From NCBI RefSeq assembly GCF_030209435.1, contig NZ_JARVRX010000010.1:186001-250000 (forward strand): a stretch of 64,000 nucleotides of DNA. Direction: 5' to 3'. Origin of the DNA: Mycolicibacterium sp. lyk4-40-TYG-92. Its GTDB lineage: Bacteria > Actinomycetota > Actinomycetes > Mycobacteriales > Mycobacteriaceae. How positions within the stretch are numbered: the stretch's first letter is position 1; each line of letters starts with the position of its first letter. The translations under genes and the position numbers were made by a program. Shown here piece after piece: positions 36,083 to 43,973 of this stretch. Under the pieces are notes generated by a model. It did no database searches, was not told the DNA's origin, and saw only the letters and a list, made by a program, of their open reading frames with translations.

Positions 36083-38194
36083 ATGCCAGCCGAGGCCCCC
36101 CCGTCCACGCTCCTCGAGGACCTCGACGACGAGCAGCGTGAGGCCGTCCTCGCGCCCCGTGGCCCGGTGTGCGTGCTGGCCGGCGCCGGCACGGGCAAGA
36201 CCCGCACCATCACCCGCCGCATCGCGTATCTCGCCGCCGCCGGACATGTCTCGCCGAGTCAGGTGCTGGCCGTCACGTTCACGCAGCGCGCCGCGGGCGA
36301 GATGCGCGGCCGCCTCCGCAGCCTGGAGCAGGAGATCGACGGTGCGGCCGGCACCGGGGCCGTCCAGGCCATGACGTTCCACGCCGCGGCGCTGCGGCAG
36401 CTGCGGTACTTCTGGCCGCGGGTGGTCGGCGATACGGGCTGGGAGTTGCTCGACAGCAAGTTCGCGGTGGTCGCGCAGGCGGCCAACCGCGCGGGCATTC
36501 AGGCCAGCACCGACGATGTCCGCGACCTGGCCGGGGAGATCGAATGGGCCAAGTCGTCCCTGATCAGTCCCGAGCTCTACCCGGAGCAGGTCGCCAAGAT
36601 CGAACGGGACATCCCGTTCGACGCCGCCAAGGTCGCCGCGGTGTACGCCGGGTACGAGGGGCTCAAGGCCCGTCGCGACGGATCGGCGCTGCTCGACTTC
36701 GACGATCTGCTGTTGCACACCGCCGCCGCCATCGAGAACGACGCCGCCGTCGCCGGCGAATTCCGCGATCGTTACCGCTGCTTCGTCGTCGACGAGTACC
36801 AGGACGTCACCCCGCTGCAGCAGCGGGTGCTCAACGCCTGGGTGGGGGAGCGCGACGACCTGACCGTGGTCGGGGACGCCAACCAGACCATCTACTCGTT
36901 CACCGGCGCCACCCCGCAGTACCTCCTCGACTTCTCCAGGAGATTCCCCGATGCGGCGCTGATCCGGCTGGAGCGCGACTACCGCAGCACGCCGCAGGTG
37001 GTGTCGCTGGCCAATCAGGTGATCTCGGCGGCGTCCGGCCGGATGGCGGCCAGCCGGTTGCAGCTCATCGGTCAGCGCGATCCCGGTCCCAAGCCGGTGT
37101 TCCGGGAACATCCCGACGAGGTCGCCGAGGCCAACGCGGTCGCCGCCGCCATCAAGAAGCTCATCCAATCCGGTACGGCCCCTTCGGAGATCGCGGTGCT
37201 GTACCGCATCAACGCACAGTCCGAGGTGTACGAGGAGGCGCTCACCGCGGCCGGGGTGGCGTTCCAGGTGCGCGGCGGCGAGGGCTTCTTCAGCCGTCAG
37301 GAGATTCGGCAGGCGCTGCTGGCGCTGCAGCGCGCCGCGGGACACCAGGGTGACGTTGCCGGTGTCGAGCTGCCGCAGCTGGTCCGGGATTTGCTGGAAC
37401 CGCTGGGTCTGACGGCCGAACCGCCGGCGGGTACCAAAGCCCGGGAACGCTGGGATGCGTTGTTGGCCTTGGTGGAATTGGTCGAGCAGGAAGTCGCGGT
37501 ACGTCCCAATCTGGACCTGCAGGGCCTACTCGTCGAGCTGCGCCAGCGCGCCGATTCGCGGCACCCACCGGTCGTGCAGGGGGTGACGCTGGCATCGCTG
37601 CACGCGGCCAAGGGCCTCGAGTGGGATGCGGTGTTCCTGGTCGGTCTGGTCGACGGCACGCTGCCCATCTCACATGCGTTGTCGCACGGCGCGGACAGCG
37701 AACCCGTCGAGGAGGAACGGCGCCTCTTCTACGTCGGAATCACCAGGGCCAGAGTGCATTTGACCATCTCGTGGGCGCTGGCCCGGGCCGCCGGCGGACG
37801 GCAGAGTCGCAAGCCCTCGCGGTTCCTCAACGGGCTCACACCACAGAGCCGGCGCGAACCCCAACAGCCGCAACGCAAACGCGGTCCGGCCCCGCGCTGC
37901 CGGGTGTGCAATGCGGCTTTGACGACGTCGACCGCGATCCTGTTGCGGCGCTGCGAATCGTGCCCGTCGAACCTCGACGAGGAGCTGCTCGGCCGGCTCA
38001 AGGAATGGCGCCTGCGTACCGCGCAGGAGATGAAGGTGCCCGCCTATGTGGTGTTCACCGACAACACTTTGATCGCGATCGCCGAGGCCCTGCCGGCCGA
38101 CAATGCCGCACTGGTGGCCATTCCCGGGATCGGTGCGCGCAAGCTGGAGCAATACGGGCCGGATGTGCTGGCATTGGTGAACGCGTCCCGTTAG
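36083..38194 (+). CDS. uvrD2: DNA helicase UvrD2
   Basis: A 703-residue superfamily 1 helicase. Motifs: LAGAGTGKTRTI (Walker A), VTFTQRAAGEM, VVDEYQDVTPLQQ, DANQTIYSFTGA, HAAKGLEWDAVF and EEERRLFYVGITRAR. A tetracysteine zinc module follows (CRVCNAAL and CESC), then a C-terminal HRDC domain ending near AIPGIGARKLEQYG. UvrD2 is essential in mycobacteria. ATG at 36083 aligns with the homologue; the frame is open through the upstream repeats and in-frame ATGs at 36071 and 36074 exist, so a longer form is possible in principle. Confidence 0.94.
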   Translation: MPAEAPPSTLLEDLDDEQREAVLAPRGPVCVLAGAGTGKTRTITRRIAYLAAAGHVSPSQVLAVTFTQRAAGEMRGRLRSLEQEIDGAAGTGAVQAMTFHAAALRQLRYFWPRVVGDTGWELLDSKFAVVAQAANRAGIQASTDDVRDLAGEIEWAKSSLISPELYPEQVAKIERDIPFDAAKVAAVYAGYEGLKARRDGSALLDFDDLLLHTAAAIENDAAVAGEFRDRYRCFVVDEYQDVTPLQQRVLNAWVGERDDLTVVGDANQTIYSFTGATPQYLLDFSRRFPDAALIRLERDYRSTPQVVSLANQVISAASGRMAASRLQLIGQRDPGPKPVFREHPDEVAEANAVAAAIKKLIQSGTAPSEIAVLYRINAQSEVYEEALTAAGVAFQVRGGEGFFSRQEIRQALLALQRAAGHQGDVAGVELPQLVRDLLEPLGLTAEPPAGTKARERWDALLALVELVEQEVAVRPNLDLQGLLVELRQRADSRHPPVVQGVTLASLHAAKGLEWDAVFLVGLVDGTLPISHALSHGADSEPVEEERRLFYVGITRARVHLTISWALARAAGGRQSRKPSRFLNGLTPQSRREPQQPQRKRGPAPRCRVCNAALTTSTAILLRRCESCPSNLDEELLGRLKEWRLRTAQEMKVPAYVVFTDNTLIAIAEALPADNAALVAIPGIGARKLEQYGPDVLALVNASR

Positions 38195-38200
38195 CCCCAC

Positions 38201-38227
38201 TAAATTGCGCCAAACATGGCGCAAATT
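38201..38227. terminator. hairpin after uvrD2
   Basis: TTGCGCCA (38205-38212) and TGGCGCAA (38217-38224) pair perfectly around AACA; another TTGCGCCA copy follows at once. It may end uvrD2 transcription or be a protein site upstream of the whiB7 promoter. There is no long T-run. Confidence 0.5.
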
Positions 38228-38245
38228 GCGCCAAAACCGCTGGTC

Positions 38246-38285
38246 AAAAAATCGCTTGCCTGATTTTGGTGGTAACGTCTAGCCT
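38246..38285 (+). promoter_or_regulatory. WhiB7-type promoter of whiB7
   Basis: AAAAAATC (38246-38253) lies just before TTGCCT (38256-38261), and TAGCCT follows after 18 bases (38280-38285). WhiB7 promoters carry an AT-rich AAAATC-like element 2-3 bases upstream of the -35 hexamer, read by the WhiB7 AT-hook; whiB7 autoregulates. The fit is good. Confidence 0.72.
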
Positions 38286-38356
38286 CGAAGCCGCAACGAA
38301 ATCCCGCGAATTCGCACAGTGTGAATCCGCAGTCGACTGCTGAGGAGGTGGCCCCG

Positions 38357-38617
38357 ATGATCAGTTTTGACGCGTCCCGAGGCGCTGTCCTCGCTGTCTC
38401 TGGCTCCCGTGCGCCGTTGACCGCTGCTGCCTATGAGGCGGTATCGCGCGTCGGCGCCGGTTGGCATCAGATCGTTGACGTCCCCGCCGTTCCCGCTGCC
38501 GCTGCAGCCGCCGCTATGTCGGCGGCACGTCTCGCGACGGCCGGGCATGTCGCCGACATCCCGCAGCGCAAGCGCAACGCCAAGACCTTCGCGTCCGTGA
38601 AGCGGGGCACTACTTAG
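38357..38617 (+). CDS. upstream ORF in the whiB7 leader (86 residues)
   Basis: An 86-residue frame with a near-perfect GAGGAGGT ribosome site 7 bases before the ATG. It begins MISFDASRGAVLAVSGSRAP, has an alanine-rich centre and ends QRKRNAKTFASVKRGTT. I do not recognise a family. It lies in the leader between the WhiB7-type promoter and a hairpin terminator. whiB7 leaders in mycobacteria carry a uORF whose slow translation under ribosome-targeting drugs is thought to prevent termination, so this is probably the sensor uORF; it could still encode a stable protein. Confidence 0.65.
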   Translation: MISFDASRGAVLAVSGSRAPLTAAAYEAVSRVGAGWHQIVDVPAVPAAAAAAAMSAARLATAGHVADIPQRKRNAKTFASVKRGTT

Positions 38618-38639
38618 GTAGCGCCCACCTCAGCCACCT

Positions 38640-38681
38640 GGCCACGGACCCGAAACCACCGGATCCGTGGCCAATGTTTTT
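38640..38681 (+). terminator. attenuator-like terminator in the whiB7 leader
   Basis: GGCCACGGA (38640-38648) pairs with TCCGTGGCC (38664-38672), followed by T5 at 38677-38681. It lies after the uORF stop and 85 bases before whiB7, as expected for premature termination in the absence of drug. Confidence 0.75.
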
Positions 38682-38765
38682 GGGGCACAACCTCAAAACC
38701 ACCACCTGGTCACCGATCCATCAGACAGATGAGACGCAAGACGACCAGGAAGAGGTGATGAGGAC

Positions 38766-39029
38766 ATGACTAGCCAGACTTGCCGACAAAGGCTGGCGGT
38801 GCCATGTCATATCGGCGATCCAGATATGTGGTTCGCCGACAACCCCACGCAGCTGGAACAGGCCAAGGCGCTGTGCGCCGACTGCCCGATCCGGCTCCAG
38901 TGCCTCAACGAGGCGCTGGAACGTGAAGAGCCGTGGGGTGTTTGGGGTGGGGAGATCCTCGAACGGGGTGCCGTCATCGCACGCAAGCGTCCGCGCGGTC
39001 GTCCGCGCAAGGACGTTGTCGCGGCTTGA
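38766..39029 (+). CDS. whiB7: WhiB7, master regulator of intrinsic antibiotic resistance
   Basis: An 87-residue Wbl protein. Cluster cysteines are C14, C37, C40 and C46; EPWGVWGGEI follows, and the tail ends with the AT-hook RGRPRKD that is specific for WhiB7. It activates erm, tap, eis-type and other resistance genes after ribosome stress. GAGGTG is 10 bases before the ATG. A four-codon mini frame (ATG AGG ACA TGA, 38758-38769) overlaps the start. Confidence 0.95.
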   Translation: MTSQTCRQRLAVPCHIGDPDMWFADNPTQLEQAKALCADCPIRLQCLNEALEREEPWGVWGGEILERGAVIARKRPRGRPRKDVVAA

Positions 39030-39030
39030 C

Positions 39031-39105
39031 CCGCGAGCGGCCGTGTTTGTACACCGACACACCGTGTTTGGTGTGCACTACGCGGCCGCTCGCGGGCGCC
39101 GAGCG
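39031..39105. repeat. intergenic hairpin repeat, copy B
   Basis: CCGCGAGCGGCCG (39031-39043) pairs with CGGCCGCTCGCGG (39083-39095); inside, CACACC pairs with GGTGTG. It starts one base after the whiB7 stop. Related over its whole length to the element at 20531-20606, with compensatory changes in the inner stem. Confidence 0.87.
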
Positions 39106-39135
39106 GCCGCCTAGCGACTGCGGGCAGACGGCGGG

Positions 39136-40461
39136 CTAAGGCGTGAAGCCCGGAACCAGTTCCGTGGCAATGGCTTTCACGGGGACGTGGGCGTCCAGCT
39201 GACAGCAGATCGCGACGGTCGAGGCGATCACCCGCAGGGGGATCACCAGGTTCCGCGGCATGTCGAGCTGGCGGGCCATCTTGATCTGGTTCACGCCGTT
39301 GTCCAGCTGGCCGGCAGCCATTTTCATGATCCAGCGCCGCGTGTAGTGGAAGACCTCGGTCTGGACCGGCTCGACGTACTGCCGCAACATGTTGTCGACC
39401 TCGAAGATCGGGACTTCCTCGCCCGGCTGGATGAACCCCGCTTCCGCCATCACCGGCAGCAGCTTGTCGTAGTTCTTGTCCCGCGCCAGGCTGATCATCT
39501 CACCGATCGCGGTCGGCAACCCGCCGGGCAGCGGCGCCACGGCGCCGAAGTCGATGACGCCCATCCGGCCGTCGGGCAGCAGCATGAAATTCCCGGGATG
39601 GGTGTCCCCGTGCATGATCTCCAGGCGCGCCGGCGCGTCGAATGTCAGCTCGGAGAGCCGGGTGCCCATGAGGTCACGCTGCTCGACCGTCCCCTCCCGG
39701 ATGATGACCGACATCGGGATGCCGTCCATCCACTCGGCGATGACGACCTTCGGCGCGCTCGCCACGATCGCCGGCACCTTGAAGTGCGGGTGCCCGGCGT
39801 AGGCCTTGGCGAACGCCCGCTGGTTGTCGGCCTCCAGCCGGTAGTCCAGTTCCATCTCGGTGCGGTCGATCAATTCGTCGACGACGCCCTGGACGTCGGC
39901 GCCGGGCGCCAGCTGCTTGAAGACGCCGACCAGACGCTGGATGGTCTTCAGGTCCGCACGCAGCGCTTCGTCGGCGCCGGGGTACTGGATTTTGACCGCG
40001 ACCTCGCGGCCGTCGGACCACACGGCCTTGTGGACCTGGCCGATGCTGGCCGACGCCACGGGGGTGTCGTCGAAGGACTGGAAGCGGTCGCGCCACTTGG
40101 TGCCCAGCTGCGCGTCGAGCACGCGGTGCACCTTGGCGGCCGGCAGGGGCGGGGCTTCGCGTTGCAACTTGGTCAGCGCCTCGCGGTACGGCTTGCCGTA
40201 TTGCTCGGGGATGGCGGCCTCCATGACCGACAGGGCCTGGCCGACTTTCATCGCGCCACCCTTGAGCTCGCCCAGCACCGTGAACAGCTGGTTGGCGGCC
40301 TTGTCCATCAATTCGGCGGTCACTTCGTCCTTGGACTTGCCCGCCAGGCGCTTGCCGAAGCCGAGCGCCGCCCGTCCCGCCATGCCGCCGGCCAGACCGG
40401 CGAGCTTCGCGTTGCGTGCCACACTGCCCCGTTTGATATCAGCCACGTTTACATCATCCAT
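39136..40461 (-). CDS. UbiB/ABC1-type atypical kinase (Rv3197-like)
   Basis: A 441-residue ADCK/UbiB-family protein. It has the KxGQ motif (MKVGQALSVME), the Ala-rich nucleotide loop ASASIGQVHKA, VAVKIQYPG, the catalytic MHGDTHPGNFMLL and VIDFGAVAP. UbiB proteins are ATPases linked to lipid or quinone metabolism. In M. tuberculosis Rv3197 belongs to the WhiB7 regulon and has been associated with macrolide tolerance, which fits its place beside whiB7. The start MDDVNVADIKRG matches the homologue. Confidence 0.9.
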   Translation of the reverse strand: MDDVNVADIKRGSVARNAKLAGLAGGMAGRAALGFGKRLAGKSKDEVTAELMDKAANQLFTVLGELKGGAMKVGQALSVMEAAIPEQYGKPYREALTKLQREAPPLPAAKVHRVLDAQLGTKWRDRFQSFDDTPVASASIGQVHKAVWSDGREVAVKIQYPGADEALRADLKTIQRLVGVFKQLAPGADVQGVVDELIDRTEMELDYRLEADNQRAFAKAYAGHPHFKVPAIVASAPKVVIAEWMDGIPMSVIIREGTVEQRDLMGTRLSELTFDAPARLEIMHGDTHPGNFMLLPDGRMGVIDFGAVAPLPGGLPTAIGEMISLARDKNYDKLLPVMAEAGFIQPGEEVPIFEVDNMLRQYVEPVQTEVFHYTRRWIMKMAAGQLDNGVNQIKMARQLDMPRNLVIPLRVIASTVAICCQLDAHVPVKAIATELVPGFTP

Positions 40462-40503
40462 GACGTTGCTGAGTGCACGGCAGCGACATGGCAACGGGTG
40501 TTG

Positions 40504-41361
40504 TCACGAATGTCGATCGCACCAGTCACACAGCGGATGGCGGGACCATCGGCGCACGACGGTAATCCGTGAGCCGATGTCGAACTCGAGGGTGGCGTCG
40601 AGCGTCGGCGGTGGTTCTGCGCGGCTTCGGCCGCCGCGAATCGCGTCGATGACCTGGTCCACCTGGTTGAGTGCCACCGCCGCGGTGGCGAGCACCGTGG
40701 CGCGGTCGGCACTGCCGACAGTGCCCTCGAGCTGGGCGGCCAGCACCGGCCACGACGCGTCGCGGTCACTGCGGTGAAGGTCGGCACAGTTCAGGCAACT
40801 CGTCGCGCCGGGCAGGACGAGTGGGCCGATCAACCCGGTGCCGTCCCGGATCCGCACCGGCAGATGCGGCACCCCGGCGCGGTGCAGGTCGCGCACCAGG
40901 CGGCGGTCGGCGACCAGGAAGTCGGACAGCACCACCAGATCGGCGGCGTCCCTCGTGACGGCGACGTGGCCGAATCGGCTGGTGCGCACCCGGGTTCCGG
41001 AACAGCTCAAGGCGCCGGCCAACAGGTCCGACAGGGGACCGCTGCCGTGGATGCGGACCGACACCGGTCGTCGCCCGGTGTGCGGCACCGGCTGCAGCAG
41101 CCCCGCTGAGCTCAGGGCGCCGACCAGGCCGGTCCAGCCGTCGACGTCGGTCAGCCCGGCGGCCAACGCGAGTGACCGGCTGCTCTCGGCATCGACGCCG
41201 CTCTGCATACCGCGCAACAGGTCAGCCAGCGCACCGGCTGACAACCCTTCCGGTGGCCGGATGCCGATGGCGCGGCGCGGATCCCAGCCGAGCTGCACCG
41301 TCCCGTCGGGCCGCTGCAGCACCGGCAGCGCCGGGTTCAAGGTCTGACGGGCCGCGATCAT
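40504..41361 (-). CDS. E1-like/TOMM leader-binding family protein (Rv3196-like)
   Basis: A 285-residue protein related to the ThiF-like, leader-peptide-binding part of TOMM cyclodehydratases. Zinc-type cysteine pairs are in GATSCLNCADLHRSDRD and HPLCDWCDRH. The Rossmann region (SVRIHGSGPLSDLLAGALSC) lacks the adenylation residues, so it is probably not an active E1. No precursor peptide or YcaO gene is in the window. It is 42 bases upstream of the UbiB gene on the same strand. Confidence 0.78.
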   Translation of the reverse strand: MIAARQTLNPALPVLQRPDGTVQLGWDPRRAIGIRPPEGLSAGALADLLRGMQSGVDAESSRSLALAAGLTDVDGWTGLVGALSSAGLLQPVPHTGRRPVSVRIHGSGPLSDLLAGALSCSGTRVRTSRFGHVAVTRDAADLVVLSDFLVADRRLVRDLHRAGVPHLPVRIRDGTGLIGPLVLPGATSCLNCADLHRSDRDASWPVLAAQLEGTVGSADRATVLATAAVALNQVDQVIDAIRGGRSRAEPPPTLDATLEFDIGSRITVVRRWSRHPLCDWCDRHS

Positions 41362-41417
41362 GGCCCAACTGTGCCAACGGCCCGCCGATTCGGCGAATCA
41401 GTTATCCACAGGCAGAT

Positions 41418-42779
41418 TCAGCCGTCGGCTTGGTCGTCTCCCGAGTCCCGCTTCAGGTCCTTCTCCAGATCGGCCAGCGCCTGGTCGAGGTCGGTGGTGT
41501 CGCCGCCGAGCGCGCGGTCGATGAAGGCCGCAGGCTCATCCAGATCGGCTGCACCCGGCAGCAGGTCGGGGTGCTGCCAGACGGCGTCGCGCTTGTCGGC
41601 GCCGACGGCGGTGGTCAGCTTCTCCCACAGCGTCGCGGCCTCGCGCATCTTGCGCGGCCGCAGTTCCAGGCCCACGAGGGTCGCGAAAGTCTGCTCGGCC
41701 GGTCCGCCGGTGGCACGGCGACGGCGCAGCGTCTCGCTCAGCGCCGACGTGCCGGGCAACCGGTCACCCAGTGCGGCGGTGACGACGGTCTGCACCCAGC
41801 CCTCGATGAGCGCCAGCAGCGTCTCCAGCCGTTCGAGCGCCGCCGCCTGCTCGGGGGTGGCCTTCGGTTCGAACATGCCCTGGCTCAGCAGCTTCTCCAT
41901 GGCGCCGGGATCACCCATCAGCGACGCCGGATCCAGGCCGGACGCCATTTCCTCGAAGCCGCTCATGTCGATCTTCATGCCCTTGGCGAAGGCTTCGACG
42001 GCGCTCAGCAGCTGGCTGGCGAGCCACGGCACGTGGCTGAACAGCCGGTGGTGGGCGGCTTCACGCGCCGCGAGGAATGTCAGCACCTCGCTGCGCGGCT
42101 GCTCGAGGCCTTCACCGAACGCCTCGACCGCCTCGGGCATCAGCGCGGCGACGCCTGAGGGCCCCAGCGGCAGGCCGATGTCGGTGGAGGTCAGCACCTC
42201 CTTGGACAGCGTGCCGAGGGCCTGGCCCAGCTGTGAGCCGAACGCCATGCCGCCCATCTGCGACATCATGGCCATCAGCGGGCCGGCCATGGCCTTGGCC
42301 TCCTCGGGGAGCGCGGACACCCACACGGTCGACAGCTGCTCGGCGACCGGGTCGCACAGGCGCTTCCAGGTGTTCAGCGTGTTGTCGAGCCAGTCGCTCG
42401 GCGTCCAGGCCACCGCGCGGGTGGTGCCGGCCGGCAGGGCGGTGACGCCGTCGAGCCAGGTCTCGGCGAGGTGCACCGCGTCGGCGATGGCCGTGCTGGT
42501 CTGCTCGGGCACCGGCTTGACGAACCCGATCGAGTTCGCGGCCAGCTTGCGGGCCAGGTCGTAGTTGACCGGGCCGGACTGCGGGCCCGTCATCGACGCG
42601 CCCGCGCCGCTGAACATCGCACCGAGCTGGGTGAAAATCTGGCCCAGGTCGGGCATGCCGGTGCCGCCGAACCCGAACGGGTCTGAAGCGCCACCGGAAG
42701 AGCCTGGTCCAGGCTCTTTCTTGGATTTATCGCGGTCGGCGTCGTCGCCGCTGGAGAAGCCGAAAGGCAGGTCAGCCAT
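41418..42779 (-). CDS. zinc-dependent metalloprotease family protein (DUF2342, Rv3195-like)
   Basis: A 453-residue protein of the actinobacterial TIGR03624/DUF2342 family. The putative metal motif is AAREAAHHRLFSHVPWL at about residues 240-256, where family members carry ExxxHxxH-like residues. The N-terminus is Gly/Pro-rich (GGASDPFGFGGTGM) and Met/Ala-rich helices follow. Proteolysis has not been shown. It is divergent from the PDZ-Lon protease gene and followed by the E1-like and UbiB genes. Confidence 0.8.
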   Translation of the reverse strand: MADLPFGFSSGDDADRDKSKKEPGPGSSGGASDPFGFGGTGMPDLGQIFTQLGAMFSGAGASMTGPQSGPVNYDLARKLAANSIGFVKPVPEQTSTAIADAVHLAETWLDGVTALPAGTTRAVAWTPSDWLDNTLNTWKRLCDPVAEQLSTVWVSALPEEAKAMAGPLMAMMSQMGGMAFGSQLGQALGTLSKEVLTSTDIGLPLGPSGVAALMPEAVEAFGEGLEQPRSEVLTFLAAREAAHHRLFSHVPWLASQLLSAVEAFAKGMKIDMSGFEEMASGLDPASLMGDPGAMEKLLSQGMFEPKATPEQAAALERLETLLALIEGWVQTVVTAALGDRLPGTSALSETLRRRRATGGPAEQTFATLVGLELRPRKMREAATLWEKLTTAVGADKRDAVWQHPDLLPGAADLDEPAAFIDRALGGDTTDLDQALADLEKDLKRDSGDDQADG

Positions 42780-42868
42780 ACCGTCAACGGTACTGCCAGG
42801 CCGGGCCGCGGGTGGCTTCGCGGGTCATGCTGTCAGCGAACCGAGCCACGAGCTTTACTGTTGGCGGC

Positions 42869-43894
42869 GTGAACAGGCGGATTTCTACGCTCGTGGTCGC
42901 GCTGGTGCCGGTCATCGTGTTCGTCGTGCTGGTGTCGGTGGTGACGGTGCCCTTCGTCTCATTGGGTCCCGGCCCGACGTTCGACACACTCGGTGAGGTC
43001 GACGGCAAAAAGGTCGTCGACATCAAGGGCGACGTCAAGGTGCACCCGACGTCGGGGCACCTCAACATGACGACGGTGTCGCAGAGCGACGGGCTGACGC
43101 TGGGCCAGGCGCTGGCGCTGTGGATGTCGGGCCGCGAGCAGCTGGTGCCGCGCGACCTGGTGTATCCGCCGGACAAGTCCAAAGATCAGGTCGACAAGGC
43201 CAACAACGCCGACTTCAAGAACTCCGAGGAAGACGCCGAGTACGCGGCGCTGAGCTACTTGAAATACCCGAAGGCGGTGACGGTCCAGGCCGTCGCCGAT
43301 CCCGGGCCCTCGGCCAGTCAGTTGCGCCCCGGCGATGCCATCGACATGGTCAACGGCGTCCCGGTGGCCAATGTCGAGGAGTTCACGTCGCTGCTGAAGA
43401 AAACCAAGCCGGGTGACCACGTCGTGCTCGACTACCGGCGCAAGAACGCCGGGATCGGCGTCGCGACCATCACCCTGGGCTCCAACAAGGACCGTGATTA
43501 CGGCTACCTCGGTACGACGGTGCTCAACGCGCCGTGGGCGCCGTTCGCCATCGACTTCAACCTGGCCAACATCGGTGGCCCGTCGGCCGGCCTGATGTTC
43601 AGCCTGGCCGTGGTGGACAAGCTGACCGACGGAAATCTCAACGGCGGCAAGTTCGTTGCGGGTACCGGCACCATCGGCGACGACGGCAAGGTGGGCCCGA
43701 TCGGCGGTATCACACACAAGATGCTGGCCGCCCGTGAGGCCGGTGCGACGGTGTTCATGGTGCCGGCCGAGAACTGCGCCGAAGCGGTCTCGGCCCATCT
43801 CGACGGGCTCGGCTTGATCAAGGTCGAGAACCTCAGCGGCGCGGTTGACGCGCTGCACGCCGTGTCCGCTGGTGGCGAACCTCCCCGCTGCTGA
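42869..43894 (+). CDS. membrane-anchored PDZ-Lon protease (Rv3194c-like)
   Basis: A 341-residue protease: one N-terminal transmembrane helix (LVVALVPVIVFVVLVSVVTV), an SdrC/VlpA-like region, a PDZ domain (about 130-200; LRPGDAIDMVNGVPV) and a C-terminal Lon-type domain with catalytic Ser in GGPSAGLMFSLAV and Lys in GGITHKMLAA. It cleaves substrates outside the membrane without an ATPase domain. GTG at 42869 follows the homologue, which starts MNRRI. UPF0182 gene follows after 79 bases. Confidence 0.9.
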   Translation: MNRRISTLVVALVPVIVFVVLVSVVTVPFVSLGPGPTFDTLGEVDGKKVVDIKGDVKVHPTSGHLNMTTVSQSDGLTLGQALALWMSGREQLVPRDLVYPPDKSKDQVDKANNADFKNSEEDAEYAALSYLKYPKAVTVQAVADPGPSASQLRPGDAIDMVNGVPVANVEEFTSLLKKTKPGDHVVLDYRRKNAGIGVATITLGSNKDRDYGYLGTTVLNAPWAPFAIDFNLANIGGPSAGLMFSLAVVDKLTDGNLNGGKFVAGTGTIGDDGKVGPIGGITHKMLAAREAGATVFMVPAENCAEAVSAHLDGLGLIKVENLSGAVDALHAVSAGGEPPRC

Positions 43895-43973
43895 GCGTGC
43901 GATCACCCCTGGTTGCGTAGAGTTCATATCGCAAGCTGGCGTTACGGACTTTTCAACAGACTGGAGCTGACGA

